This document shows, one piece after another, positions 11,901-23,715 of a stretch of 64,000 bases of DNA. A program made the position numbers and the translations under genes. This DNA is from Brugia malayi. Its lineage: Eukaryota > Nematoda > Chromadorea > Rhabditida > Onchocercidae. Location: assembly GCF_000002995.4 (NCBI RefSeq), contig NW_025062284.1:372001-436000 (forward strand). Direction: 5' to 3'. How positions within the stretch are numbered: the stretch's first letter is position 1; each line of letters opens with the position of its first letter. The notes under the pieces are model-generated. The model was given only the letters and a program-made list of their open reading frames with translations. It was not told the DNA's origin and made no database searches.

Positions 11901-14303
11901 AAAAAAAAAGAAAAAAAAATATGGAAGAGATTTGTTTATCAAAAATAAAACTTACTTTAACGTGAGATTCAACGAATGGTACCGCACATTGTATCTCAAA
12001 TTGCTCATTTACATTACCAATACCCCAGAAATAAACCTTAAATTTAGTATAAAAATTAAAATTTAATATAAAAATTAAAATTTAATATAAAAATTAAAAT
12101 TTAATATAAATATTAAAAGAAATCATCCATCTATCTCAATTAGCTTGAACTAAGAAATAATTTTTGACGTAATTTAATACAACCACAATTTGTTTTTTTT
12201 TTAATTGCTTTTAGTTTAGTAGGTAAATAAATTTCAACTACAAATAAGTTATGTACATTAGCTAACACGTAGGTAAATAAGCCATAATAGTAGATAAGGC
12301 TTACGTACGCTTACGTAAACTTCTACTTCCATATTTGAATCAAATTAAATCATACGAGATGATAAAATTAAAAAAAAAAAAAAATTGTTTACAAAAGAAA
12401 GATATAAATTTTTTAATGTAAAAAATTTTAACCTTAGCAATAAAATTGAAGCCACCAGCAAAGAATGTCTTCTCTATACCACATTTACTATAGCCAACTA
12501 ATACTACATGATACTGAAATATCAAAAAAATTTAAAATTTTTTTTTTTTAAAAAAACAAAGTACAAATCTTTGTGGAGAAAAAAATTAAAATGAATAATT
12601 GGACAATTAATTTTGTTGATAAATAATACTATTAATTATTATTTTAGAGATTAGCATTTGTCTAAAATAAACTAAAAATTATAATTACTTCGAGAACAGA
12701 TGTGATCATATGAATGTAATAAAAAAAATGTCAAATAAGTGATAGCTTTTCCTCCTAGCAAAAAAAAAAAAAAAAAAAAATAAATAAAATAAATAAATGA
12801 CTCTATTCTTTTCATAATTAAGATAAACAAGCTTGGTCATCGAGTCATGACCTTTGTCACTCTCGGCCAACTACTAAACAGATAAACAAGCTTGATAGAA
12901 GATAAACAAGTCTGATAGATTCACAATGCTCATTAAGAACCGATGACAGTTCATCGGGTCATGACCTTTGTCACTCTCGGGCAACTAATAAACAGATAAA
13001 CAAGCTTGATAGAAGATAAACAAGTCTGATAGATTCACAATGCTCATTAAGAACCGATGACAGTTCATCGGGTCATGACCTTTGTCACTCTCGGGCAACT
13101 AATAAACAGATAAACAAGCTTGATAGAAGATAAACAAGTTTGGTCATCGGGTCATGACCTTTGTCACTCTCGGCCAACTACTTCTAAGTTCATATTTTAT
13201 TGTTAAAAATGAAAATGAAAATGCTAGCTTACATCTTGTATCATATTAAGTTGTGAACAACATGAGCCAGATTGATCATCTCCAATGCACATTCGACCAC
13301 GCCAAATCATTTCACGAATTGATTTTGTCATTTCCGGATGTCTTTTCCGGTTGAATGTTAACTGTACACTTATCCTATAAAATTACACATCAATTAACCT
13401 ATTATTATTTGATAACAAAAAATAATTCATAAATTTTTGCTAGAAAAAAAGAAAACAAAAACAAAACGAAAAAAATGTCAATCTCATTTTGTCATTAAAA
13501 AAATATTTTAACAAATATTTTCAAGTGAATCAGAAGTGAAACCTTTCTCGTTGACATGCGACACCAAGATATTGCTCTAATAATTCATGTATAGCAACAC
13601 CTGATGAATGTGTTTCTTAAAAGAGAAAAAAAAAAATTATTCATTAAATGAATTATATTATTGTAAAAAATGAAATAAATTTATGAAATACATTTGCATT
13701 TTTTTAAATTCTAAAAATTCTCAAAAAAAAATTTTTTTTTTTAATTTCCATGGAGTATTCTAAGATTTTTGTTATTTCTTAAAAAAAAAAAAAAAAGAAA
13801 CATTTAAATCATTGATTAAATGAAGAGATTTCACTGAAAAAAAAACTAATATTTTAACATTTATTTATTATTGTTTGGGAATATGCAAATATCACTGAAA
13901 AATAAATAAATAAATAAATTGAAAATGAAAATAAATAAATAAACAAATTGAAAATGAAAATAAATAAATAAATAAATGAATTGAAAACGAAAATAAATAA
14001 ATAAATAAATAAATAAATTGAAAATGAAAATAAATAAATAAAAAATAAATAAATTGAAAATGAAAATAAAAAAATAAACAAATTGAAAATGAAAATAAAT
14101 AAATAAATAAATGAATTGAAAATGAAAATAAATAAATAAATAAATGAATTGAAAATGAAAATAAACAAATAAATTGAAAATGAAAATAAATAAATAAAAA
14201 AATAAATAAATTGAAAATGAAAAAAGAAAAACAAACCAGAAAGGATGATAAGGATGAAAAATGCTATATTTAATGACCACATCATATATTTATACATTAA
14301 CAT
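6132..14303 (-). CDS. ZP-domain type I transmembrane protein, 13 exons
   Basis: Exons, 5' to 3' on the - strand: 14303-14237, 13615-13543, 13374-13233, 12513-12433, 12036-11956, 11482-11326, 10976-10856, 10743-10680, 10327-10242, 10059-9951, 7665-7434, 7270-7100, 6301-6132. All phases agree, giving 517 residues. A hydrophobic N-terminus (MMWSLNIAFFILIILSG) is a likely signal peptide. ZP-N spans about 40-146 with Cys 43, 76, 105 and 138 plus a CC pair at 85/86. ZP-C spans about 150-340 and carries YPLRCWIT (Cys 209), EDGCPS (Cys 248), LHCDVIFC (309/314) and Cys 328/334. An Asp/Asn-rich stretch lies near 380-395, three Cys at 408-426, one membrane helix at 433-457 and a basic 60-residue tail. 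ZP modules polymerise in extracellular matrices such as cuticle. I cannot name the ortholog, and no clear furin site is visible. The first ATG is used; Met codons 3, 7 and 8 are alternatives. Confidence 0.87.
6730..7044. repeat. imperfect repeat of about 110 bp in ZP intron 12
   Basis: The block CAATTTTAAATTACTGATAA, followed by ATCACT and AATTAATTATCTTAATTAA, recurs near 6752, 6845 and 6970. The related words GAGTCATTTATCAATTACTC occur near 6597 and 6916. The copies are diverged and unequal in length. Confidence 0.6.
7665..7890. repeat. 77-79 bp tandem repeat, three copies, including a splice acceptor
   Basis: Copies start at 7665, 7742 and 7821. Each contains CTGTAATTTAATTTATTTAA, AATTTTGAATATAAAC and an A-run of variable length. 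The first copy contains the acceptor (TAAATTACAG on the - strand) of ZP exon 11, so the acceptor sequence is present three times. Confidence 0.9.
8551..8625. repeat. ACATACACATACTC microsatellite
   Basis: Imperfect repeats of ACATACACATACTCAC in the large ZP intron 10 (9950-7666). Confidence 0.85.
8780..8829. repeat. (GA)n microsatellite, about 25 units
   Basis: An uninterrupted GA tract in ZP intron 10. It produces serine/leucine-repeat open frames on the - strand that are not coding. Confidence 0.95.
9080..9440. repeat. two-copy local duplication of about 170 bp
   Basis: AATGGAAATAAATTAAATAA and AAGGATGTGACAGATTAAAG occur in both copies (first copy from 9121, second from 9287). The copies differ in A-run length and by a short insertion (CATTTCGTATTCG) in the second. 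Confidence 0.8.
9626..9920. repeat. 147-bp tandem duplication, two copies
   Basis: AATCATTAGAGTAAATCTTA recurs at 9626 and 9773, and the whole unit is nearly identical (one T-run length change and one base change seen). It lies in ZP intron 10 next to exon 10. Confidence 0.9.
11518..11575. repeat. AATC/GATT palindromic tract
   Basis: A run of AATC units turns into GATTGATC units and back into ATCAATCAATTGA, so the tract is largely self-complementary. It lies in ZP intron 5, just upstream of exon 6. A similar GATC/GATT tract occurs twice near 35880 and 36240. Confidence 0.7.
12043..12118. repeat. 18-bp tandem repeat in ZP intron 4
   Basis: About four units of AAATTTAATATAAAAATT directly upstream (on the - strand) of ZP exon 5. 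Confidence 0.8.
12822..13185. repeat. 114-bp tandem repeat in ZP intron 3
   Basis: The marker TCATGACCTTTGTCACTCTC recurs at 12845, 12959, 13073 and 13152 (spacings 114, 114 and 79), with AGATAAACAAGCTTGATAG between. The copies are nearly identical and richer in GC than the surrounding intron. Confidence 0.9.
13898..14222. repeat. AAATAAATAAATTGAAAATG minisatellite in ZP intron 1
   Basis: Units of 24-44 bp alternate AAAT runs with TTGAAAATGAAAAT. The tract gives F/I/Y/L-only open frames on the - strand that continue from the ZP signal-peptide exon but are intronic. Confidence 0.9.
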
Positions 14304-15913
14304 TTGTTGAACTGATATTTACTGATCGATAATTGATCCAATTCTCCTGATAAAAAATTCTTTGTTCTTATTCCTACTACACCTTATCATTCATTTAAAT
14401 AAAAATTGAAAAAAAAAAAAAAAAAGAGGAGAAGAAATTTAGTGAAGAAAATTGAGAAAGAAAATTATCAAACACTTTTATTGGTTTTAAAAAAAAAAAA
14501 AAAAAAAAAAAGAATATTTCCAATTTTTTTTTTAAACTAAAACTTTTATTGATGAAGGTAAAGTGTGAATGTGAATGTTACTTTGATAGTAGTAATAATA
14601 AGAAAAAATAATTCCCAAATTTTTGCTTTCTTCTCAATTTTTAACTTTTTTTTTCTTTTTTTGTAATATAACATTGGAAAATTTTTGAAAGTTTCTTTTA
14701 GATTTCATTTTTTTATTTTTTTTTTTCTTTTATTTTATCTAAAATAAAAATTTTTTACTAATTCCACTTTTTTCTTTTTTTTTTTTTTTTTTGCTATTTT
14801 TCATTTCAAACTGATTATAATGATAAGAAGAAATAGAAAAAAAAATCAATCAAATTGATAATAGTTAATTTGAAGTAAGTAATGATAATGATGATGATGA
14901 TAATAGCCATTGGAATGTTTTAAATTTCTTTTGTTTGTCATTTTCATTTATTTATTTTCTAAGTTCCTTCTTTCTGTTCGAGAATGAGATGGCATATTTA
15001 GGGACAGGCACAACTTGGTACTAATTACAAACTAACATCACAACTACTACTACTACTAGCTAGTAGTATATATTAACATACAGGTATCAAACAAAGAAAA
15101 AAAAAATAATTAACTCATTTATTTTAAATTCATTTTCCTTTTTTTTAAAAATTATAAAAATGAGAAGAATTATCTTTCGTTTCAGTCAAATTGAACTAAC
15201 TTTGATCTAATCGACACAAACTGAACAGTGAAATGATAAGCAAACTGTATTGTCACAATTGTTGGCGGTAATTAGTGATAATGATAATGGTAATAGTTGT
15301 TGCTGTTGCTGTTGTTGTTGTTGTTGTTGTTACTGCTGTTTCAGTTACCTGTACTTATGCTAATGTTTACTTTCAACAGGTACTACTTCACCGGTTCGTA
15401 TTGTTTGTCTGAGATGGTAACTTTACCGCCACTGTTGCTACAATTTTAGATTTGTTTTATAATATACGTTTTTGTATTTTTTTTTTTTTTCTTCAAAAGA
15501 TTAAATTAAAAATTTGTAAACTTTTTACGCATAAAGGTAACAATAACAGCAACAACAACAACAACAACAACAATAATGCATGAGAATAAATATTGTCGAT
15601 CTTTTTTTTTTTTTTGATTTTTGTGAGATACTGCTTTGATTGAATTAATTTAATTACACGCACAATTAGATCTTTTATGCGTCCTCAAAATATTTTGCAA
15701 ACTGAAAGAAGAAAAATGTTACAATTAGTTAATAATATTTCATTATTTTATACGTAACGAACGACACGTAACGATACGTACGTAACGTGTAAATCGTAAG
15801 TAACGCAACACAGAGAACCTAATTAAATGAAGGAAAATTATCTTTATCAATGATATGATAACAAATGTATATCTTTTGGATAAACAAATTGAGTAAACTA
15901 ATGAATTTAGTAG
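14304..15913. other. ZP gene upstream region, no gene seen
   Basis: This is the 5' flank of the - strand ZP gene and should contain its promoter, but I see no reliable core element. It holds long A and T runs, a GTT/GCT triplet tract at 15298-15331, an AAC triplet tract near 15540-15572 and several small TACGTAA-type words near 15750-15800. Confidence 0.5.
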
Positions 15914-16120
15914 GTAAATGTTACTCTACTCTACTCTAAACTAAAAATTATAAAATGATAAAGTAGTAAATGTTACTCTACTCTACTCTAAACTAAAAAT
16001 TATAAAATGATAAAGTAGTAAATGTTACTCTACTCTACTCTAAACTATAAATTATAAAATGATAAAGTAGTAAATGTTACTCTACTCTACTCTAAACTAA
16101 AAATTATAAAGTAGTAAAAG
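15914..16120. repeat. 52-bp tandem repeat, four copies
   Basis: GTAAATGTTACTCTACTCTA recurs at 15914, 15966, 16018 and 16070. The last copy is shortened. Confidence 0.92.
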
Positions 16121-16168
16121 CATTTGTGTTTCATTTGTAGAAGAGAGTATAATAACAGGTAGGTAGGC

Positions 16169-16209
16169 AAGCAAGCTAATATGCAAATGCAATGCATATT
16201 AGCTTGCTT
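16169..16209. repeat. perfect 17-bp inverted repeat (hairpin)
   Basis: The left arm AAGCAAGCTAATATGCA (16169-16185), a seven-base loop and the exact reverse complement (16193-16209) form an uninterrupted 17-bp stem. The arms are not simple sequence. Confidence 0.85.
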
Positions 16210-16810
16210 CAAATAGCACAGCACTATTCTCATTCATATAAACAGATGAAAAGGAGCCGTGCAAACATTTTCAGATGGATAAGCAACCAACCAACCAACC
16301 AATGAACCAATGAACCAATCAACCAAGCTAACCAATCAATTACACTCCTCTAACTTTCATCATTCTACTACGTAGCACTACGTACTACTACCTTTGTACC
16401 ACTCAACGTACAACGATCATATTGCTTTCAAGTGTGGCGCAAATGTAATTTTATAGAGCGCAAATGTAACTTTATAACATTAAAAGTACCATAAAATCAA
16501 TTAAAAAAAAAAAAAAATATTTCATTCTTATTAATATATTCTTAATTGCTTAGTAATACTTATTGTCATAGAAAAAGGAAAAAAAAAATGATGATATAGA
16601 ATAATATGATATGAAATAGTACAATCATTGATTTGATTGAATTTGATAAAAGTAAGTAAAAGCTAATTGATACATTGTAAAGTGATAACTACTTCTCTTC
16701 TTTCTTCTTCTTCATGAACAAGAAGAAGCAACAGACAGGTTGTTGTTGTTGTTGTTATTGTTGTTGTTGATCATTTCTTTGCAACCACACCAATTATTTT
16801 CTTCTTTTTT

Positions 16811-16815
<5 letters not shown>

Positions 16816-16856
<41 letters not shown>
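16816..16856. repeat. (GA)n microsatellite, about 20 units
   Basis: An uninterrupted GA tract followed by GGGCTTC. Confidence 0.95.
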
Positions 16857-16857
<1 letters not shown>

Positions 16858-17782
16858 CTTCTTCTGTACGGTATTTGGTAAAGTGTTGCTGATGATGATG
16901 ATGGTGAATTTTGATTTAGACGATGGCATGCACTATCGATAGTCAATGTTATCGTCTGCTATGAAGAATGACAAACAAAATGACATTATGGAAAGGTGTT
17001 TCAGCAAGGTGTTTCACCTTTAAGCATTCATAAAACTCTTTTAAACCAGGTATTAAAAGGTATGTGATTAATTATTAAGGTAAATTGCATTCAGAAATTT
17101 CATTGTTTTTCACTTCATTTGGTTTATTTTCCTGAATAATCTGAGTAAAAGAAGCGGAAAAAAAAAATGGAAAAGAAATGCGCAAGAATGTTTCAAATAA
17201 ATAACAATAAGAAAAGCAAAAAAATGCTGTAATTGAAGAAAATTTTTCAATCTATAATAGAAACATATGTGTGTGTGCGTGTGTGTGTGTCTTATCTTCG
17301 ACATTATCATATTGGTTTCATCACGATGACAAATATTACGAAGCAAACATTTCCAATTGTCATCAATCAATTAGTTCATTTCGTTAGCATAGCATAAGAT
17401 TGATAACAGTAACAGCCAAACATAGAAAAAGGGATTCACTCATTCTTTATGTAAACAAAATTCCTTCCATTCTTTTTTTTTTTTTCTCATTTTTATTACA
17501 AAATAGTTTGAAATAACAGATGTAGTTGAATGAATAATATGCTAAAATTTAAATTGAACAATAGCTAATTTACCTTTTGTAATACTAAAAGTAATTATAG
17601 CCTTTTTTTTTTTAAACCACTTTAGTTAATTAATAAGAATAAACAAAAAGAATAGATAATAAAATACAATCTATAACTTCCTTAATTACTCTAAAACTTT
17701 CCTCAAATTATCATCTACTTCTCTAAAAAAAAGAAAACCTTCTTTCTTCAATTACCATCTCATCTTCATTTCCTCAATTTTT

Positions 17783-17910
17783 GATTACAAGTAAGTTTAT
17801 TTGATTTTAAGTACCATTGATTACAAGTAAGTTTATTTGATTTTAAGTACCATTGATTACAAGTAAGTTCATTTGATTATAGGTATCTTTGATTATAAGT
17901 AAGTTTATTC
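17783..17910. repeat. 36-bp tandem repeat with splice-donor-like words
   Basis: GATTACAAGTAAGTTTATTT recurs at 17783, 17819, 17855 and, diverged, 17891. Every unit carries AAGTAAGT, which is close to a 5' splice site consensus. Confidence 0.85.
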
Positions 17911-18008
17911 TTATACAAATATCTTCAAATAATCTAAGATGAATATAATATATTCAGGAAAGATTGTAAACAAATCAGTGGAGAATGACCCTTCGTTTGT
18001 AAACAAAC

Positions 18009-18061
18009 AAACACACACACACAAACACATACACATACATATACACACATACATACACATA

Positions 18062-18114
<53 letters not shown>

Positions 18115-18115
18115 A
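18009..18115. repeat. (CA)n / CATA microsatellite
   Basis: ACAC units with CATA interruptions, ending in a pure run from about 18070 to 18108. The H/T and C/V open frames over it are artefacts. Confidence 0.95.
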
Positions 18116-18820
18116 TTTCATCAATAGTAACTTTTTTGAAACAAATCAGCTATACAAGTTTTAGGCTTTGTTTACTTCTCTTTTGCTTGTTGTTATCTTC
18201 TTTCCATCATTCATTCTGGCCAAAAGCATTTTCCGCACAAGGAAATTAAGCCCAACCGAGTAAAGCAATTTCCAAAATTTCTTCTTTTCTTATAAGAAAA
18301 TAAAAAGAAAATATGAGAGAATGAGAGAAAAGTACTGGGCAATTAATTTTTTTGTTTTGGCCTCTAAAATATTAGCTGAATTATTGCTGTAAATGAAAAT
18401 GGTCTAACAACAAATAATTTAAAATCAATCAGTGAAATTAGTCTGAAGGGCATTTGTCATTCAGTGTTACTAACACTTTAATCTAAAAGTAATAAGTAAT
18501 TAAGCAAAGAACTGAAGATGTCAAATATGCTAATTCTCTTCATCTAACTTTTTATTTATTTACTTATTTTTCATCATAACGATCAATCACTTTTCAAAAT
18601 TAATTGAAAAATAGATTTATTATTGGTAAGTAAAATTAAAATTAATCATTCAACAACAGCGCAGCATTTTAAGACAATCAATAATGTGACAATATGACAA
18701 TTATATTTACAAAATTCATTAAATATACGAAAAATCGTTCTTAAATTTTATACATTTCTTCTAGGATTTGAATTTGTGAATGAGTGTAATAAATATGAAG
18801 AAATAAGCAGCACGATAAAA

Positions 18821-18850
18821 TGCAAAACTTGCATGCATGCATGTTTTGCA
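18821..18850. repeat. nested palindrome
   Basis: TGCAAAAC and GTTTTGCA flank an inner self-complementary TGCATGCATGCA tract, followed by another GCATGCATGC. Confidence 0.65.
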
Positions 18851-19388
18851 TGCATGCAACACTCTACAACAATAACAGAAGCAAAGATTCGTCTCTCTCT
18901 CTCTCTCTCTCTCAGAAAGTTTGTTTAGTCTGAAAGGAATATAAATATTTTCTTTCTTACAAAATTACATTCTAAATTAATATAATATCCCAATTATCAT
19001 ACTACTAAGTATCTTTTGTTTACAAATAAACAAAAAAAAAAAAGGCAATGCAAAACTTTTTTTTTCAATTTTTTTTTTTTTTTTTAAAAATTTGTTTCAA
19101 ATTAAAATTTCTTCAAGCTATTATCATTATTCAGCTATCTTTTCTTTCTCCCAGCACTTAATCATCTTATATGCTTATAAGGGTTTACTTTCATCGGTTA
19201 ACATTAACCTTTAACCTTTAACCTTTTAGTGCTAAGTATTAATGACATTTGACACCATCTGTTATGATATCATCATCCATACATATTGTTACTACTTGTG
19301 ATATTAACAAAAAAAAAAGATGAAATTGAAAATGAAAGATAAATTTAATTTTTTTGAATTACAATTTCAATTCTAATGAAAATTCAAA

Positions 19389-19391
<3 letters not shown>

Positions 19392-19485
<94 letters not shown>

Positions 19486-19518
19486 ACACACACACACACA
19501 TACATACACACACACACC
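19392..19518. repeat. (CA)n microsatellite, about 127 bp
   Basis: An almost pure CA tract with three CATA interruptions near its right end. The overlapping T/H and C/V open frames on both strands are artefacts. Confidence 0.97.
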
Positions 19519-20400
19519 CAAAACGTCCATTGCATCAAGTTTTTGTTTTCTGAAAATGGGACATTGCCGACAAACATTAACCACGCAGCCTTGTCCTTCT
19601 CCTCCTCCTTCTCCTACCATCGTCACCTGTCAATACCACCACGCACTATTTGTCACAGCTATAATTGTCACCACCGATCCGATCCGATCCGATCCGATTC
19701 GATCCGATTCCAGTTAATCCGGTAAGAGATGATCACACGGTAAGACGATCACATCAAATGCTTTCTTTTCTTTTCTTCCTCTTATTGCATACATACGTCA
19801 TTTACTCCTAACAACAAATTTAAAAGTTAACAAACAAGCAGTAGTATCTTTTTTGTTTGTCTCTTTGCATAACAATCTTCAAATGCATTGTTTCCTCCTT
19901 AACCTCTCTTCTTTTCTCTCTCTCTCTCTCTCTCTCTCTCCCTCTCTCTGAATTCAATCCGATATTTGTGTTTATGTCAAAAATAGAACGAGACTGAGAC
20001 TAGACGTCGCGACATTGAACAATGTAAACATATTTGACATATAAACATCTACACACACACACAGACACAGACAGACACACACACACACACACACGACGTC
20101 ATCAGACAGACAGACAAACATTTTTGCATATTGCAGGGCGCAAATGGTAGGCGTGTTGTTGTCTGTTGGGTTGGTGACACTAACTGGAAGAGAGAGGAAT
20201 GGTTGGAACGATCGGTGGGGCGCTAGTTGATGGAGGGAAGTAAAATGGAGCTGGAAGTAGAAGAATAGCTTCTTGGAATGGGAAGATTTGAGCGCAAAAG
20301 GATTGTTCCCTTCTCTTCGCCATCTAACCGCCCTGTGTAATTTCAACGCAAAGGGCGCAATTTGCAACAAATAAACAAATAGCCTAGCTAAATCATCAGA
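19519..20400. other. less AT-rich island, no gene supported
   Basis: This stretch includes a pyrimidine-rich CCTTCTCCTCCTCC segment, GATCC pentamer repeats (19677-19707), a CT tract (19917-19949), a CA/CAGA tract (20050-20092) and, at 20130-20360, a stretch with GGGCGC, GAGCGCAAA and AAGGGCGCAA. Open frames are short and partly simple-sequence. It could be regulatory DNA or an exon I cannot place. Confidence 0.35.
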
Positions 20401-20828
20401 TAAATATGCTTGTGATCAGTTATCATTAAAGTGACAAACATCAAATTAGGATGACACAAACAGTTGTCCTTTAAACGTTCATTTATATATCTATCAGTAA
20501 GTTTACTAATTTGCTAGAAATGAACAATCGAAATGAGTAAATAAATATGAGTGAAAATTTTGTTGATATATATAATAAGCGTTTGTTGTGAAATGTGCCA
20601 CTTCTTGTTGTTCTGATGAAAAGTTGGAAGTAAATAAAAGTTGTTGTTTACTATCAAAGTTAAGGTAAACAACAGAAAATTTAACTACGATAAACAAGTT
20701 GTTTACTTTTGTCTCTTCTATCTATCTGTGACATCAATTATCAAATCTTAAACCGTAAAGGTAACATCTGCTTGAGAAGCATAAAAATTCCACTACAATC
20801 AATTTTAAATTGTTAACTATTCTCCTCT

Positions 20829-20885
20829 GTCATCCGTCCGTCCGTCCGTCCGTCCATCCGTCCATCCGTACATCCGTCCGTCATT
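20829..20885. repeat. (CCGT)n tetranucleotide tract
   Basis: CATCCGTCCGTCCGTCC with CCAT/CCGT variants, about 14 units; unusual for its GC content in this window. Confidence 0.85.
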
Positions 20886-21362
20886 CATCAATCATTTCTC
20901 TTCGTAACCCACAAATACTCAAAATACTTTCATCCTACCCTGTCACCCATCATTATCGTACCACTACCACTACCGTATGTGACAATGAAAATCAGGAAAA
21001 TAAACGCTTATACGTTTTTCTGCCGGATATGGTCTTACTTGACAAATTTTTGCATGATAAATTTTACAAATCGAATAATTTTAAACAAGCAAGAGATTGA
21101 TAGAAGAGAGAGAGGAAAAAAAAAGTAAAGTAGAAAAAGCAAAGCAAAAGAAAAATGTGATAAGGAATTTCTTCTCGTCCTCATAAAAAAAAGATTATCA
21201 AAAAAAAAAAGAAAATAATCAAATTTAAAAAAAAAAAAGATTATTGATGAGAAGAAATTTGCTAACGACTTATTCTCTCTTTTCCTTATCTCTTTTCTTC
21301 TTCTTTTTTTTTATACGATTTTTGTTTGATATTAAATAGCAGAAATGAATAACAAATCATTA

Positions 21363-21397
<35 letters not shown>

Positions 21398-21484
21398 GAA
21401 GAAAAAGAAACGAAACGAAAATGTCATTTATGTGAGAAATTTTTACTATGCAAATGAATGAATTTCTAACAATATTCAATGAAA

Positions 21485-21900
21485 TGTTCTTACTGATAAT
21501 TGCAATGATAATGATAAGTAATAATTATTAGTGAGTATTTGTCGTGATAATGATAATTGTAATTATGATAAGATGACCATGATAATGATAATTATGATAA
21601 GATGACCATGATAATGATAATTATAATTATGATAAGAATGATAAATAACAATCATCAATGAGCAATTATCATGATAATGATAATTATAATTATGATAATA
21701 ATTATAAATAATAATCATGAATGAGCAATTACCATGATAATGATAATTATAATTATGATAAGATGACCATGACAATCATAATTAAAATTCTGATAAGAAT
21801 GATAAATAATAGTCACCAGTGAGCAATTACCATGATAATGATAATTATAATTATGATAAGAATGATAACTGCAGTAATAAATAATAGTGGTAATAATAAT
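21485..21900. repeat. imperfect GATAATGATAATTATAATTA repeat region
   Basis: Diverged units of about 35 and 70 bp built from GATAATGATAATTATAATT with GATGACCAT and AGCAATTACCAT spacers. Confidence 0.75.
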
Positions 21901-21904
21901 GATA

Positions 21905-22122
21905 GCTGACATCGAAAACAATGATAATATTAAGTACTGATAAGTAGTTGACATCGAAAACAATGATAATATTAAGTACTGATAAGTAGTTGACATCGAA
22001 AACAATGATAATATTAAGTACTGATAAGTAGTTGACATCGAAAACAATGATAATATTAAGTACTGATAAGTAGTTGACATCGAAAACAATGATAATATTA
22101 AGTACTGATAAGTAGTTGACAC
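21905..22122. repeat. 42-bp tandem repeat, five copies
   Basis: GTTGACATCGAAAACAATGA recurs every 42 bases with no visible divergence. Because 42 is a multiple of three, it opens a frame on the - strand repeating a 14-residue unit (MSTTYQYLILSLFS). I regard that frame as an artefact. Confidence 0.93.
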
Positions 22123-23240
22123 TAACAGATTTGGCTAACTTTTTTTGTCACATATATATTTTATTTTACTTTTAACACAAAATCATATTTTTCAACTGAA
22201 TGAAAATATCTTGAAATGATAATTGAAGAAATGATTAGTAATACTTTATCATAAACATTTTATTTCTTTGTTGGTTTATATTTCTACTCTAAGATTTTTG
22301 AAATTATCTGATCACATATCTGATGCATCGTTTCTTTCTTTTTTTGTAAACAATCATCGCAGAACGGAATGTTAATTTAACATAGTTTAATTTTTTTTCT
22401 TTTTAATATAAAAAGTTTAAAAGAGAAGAGAAACATTTAAAAGAATTGTAATTAAAATGTTTGGAAATCTCGACATAATTCTTAAATTACTCTTTTTTTG
22501 TAAACTTTTTTTTTTTTTTGTTCTTTATTAAAAATTTGATGAAATTTAGGTTTTAATGAAAGAAATAATTGACTAAAGGATTAACAGATGAAAGAAAAGG
22601 TAACAAACAATTCAACGAATAATTAAAAATGGTTTTGTACCTTCTTGTACCTTGCAAAAAAAAAAAAAAAAAAGAAAAAGATTCATTTCTAAAGTTTTAC
22701 ATTCTGTCATCATATTTCATCGATTTTAAAATGAACTTATGCTAATTAGCTCATTGTTTATTTAATTTTAAAATTTACAAAATATTTCATAAAGTTTTTT
22801 TATCACTTTAATTTCTGATCAAAAATGATCATAGAGGGAGTGTGAAATATTCTAGTGATAGCTTCTTTATATTTTATGTTTAATTTGATTAGATTCAATT
22901 TTATGGATTTTGACCTGAATATTATAGATCAAAAATTGGATCAGAAATTGAAAATGACTGAGGAAGAACAATTATACATTTAACTACCCACAAATTTGAA
23001 GTCAAAATAATCAAAATAAATTATCATCATTTATCACTGAACAATGAATTCCATCTCGAATGTCACAAACAATGTAAAATCTCGAATTATCAAATTTAAG
23101 CTTCATTTAAAAAAAAAAAAAAAAAAAAAAAGGGATATTTTAAAATTAAATTTTCCAACTGTTAAATAAGTTTCTTTCTTTCCTTTTATATATTTTTTTT
23201 TTTTATCTTCAAAAAATGTTGAAAGAAAAATTTAGAAAAT
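22123..23240. other. no gene seen
   Basis: AT-rich DNA with A and T runs and no open frame of coding character. Nothing else recognised. Confidence 0.5.
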
Positions 23241-23256
23241 TTTCATCGCCAATAAT

Positions 23257-23279
23257 CCCCTCCCTCCCGCCCTCCCCCC
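23257..23279 (-). other. C-run cluster, potential G-quadruplex on the - strand
   Basis: C-runs of 4, 3, 3, 3 and 6 separated by T, T, G and T. Confidence 0.6.
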
Positions 23280-23387
23280 ATTGGTCACTAATCCTTCTTT
23301 TTTCATTTTTAATTCCATTCGTATTTAAATTAAAAAAAAAAAAAAATTTTTTTTATATTTAATTTTTTACAGTAAAATATATCACCG

Positions 23388-23417
23388 AGGGGGCGGGGGC
23401 GGGGGAGGAGGGGGGAG
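23388..23417 (+). other. G-run cluster, potential G-quadruplex on the + strand
   Basis: G-runs of about 5, 5, 5, 2 and 6 separated by single bases (GGGGGCGGGGGCGGGGG), about 110 bases from an opposite-strand C-run cluster. Confidence 0.65.
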
Positions 23418-23684
23418 TGAAAAATGACATTTGCAAATTAAAGTAAAAAAATTTTTAAATTAATCCTAAAATTTAAATTTTTTTTTCCAATCTATAAAAA
23501 GGAATAAAAAATTAAAATTTTCTGAATTTTTACTAATTACCTTATAATATAATATTTTTCTTTTTCTTTTTTTTTTTTTTAACTTTTTTACTTGAAAAAA
23601 AATTATTGATAAAATATTTAGTATAAACTAATAACAAAAAATATGCCAAAAAAGAAAAATGCAAAGAAATTGCGAGAGTAATCC

Positions 23685-23715
<31 letters not shown>

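Noticed and set aside
13854..14303. 149-residue F/I/Y/L-rich open frame on the - strand that looks like a membrane protein
   Set aside because: Only the first 22 codons (the ZP signal peptide exon) are real; the rest is an AAATAAAT/TTGAAAATG minisatellite inside intron 1.
19354..19725. 123-residue His/Thr-repeat open frame
   Set aside because: It is a translated CA microsatellite; the short tail after it shows no family resemblance.
21715..22122. 135-residue frame with a repeated MSTTYQYLILSLFS unit
   Set aside because: The unit is a 42-bp tandem repeat, so any open frame is repeated automatically; no start context, partner exons or family match.
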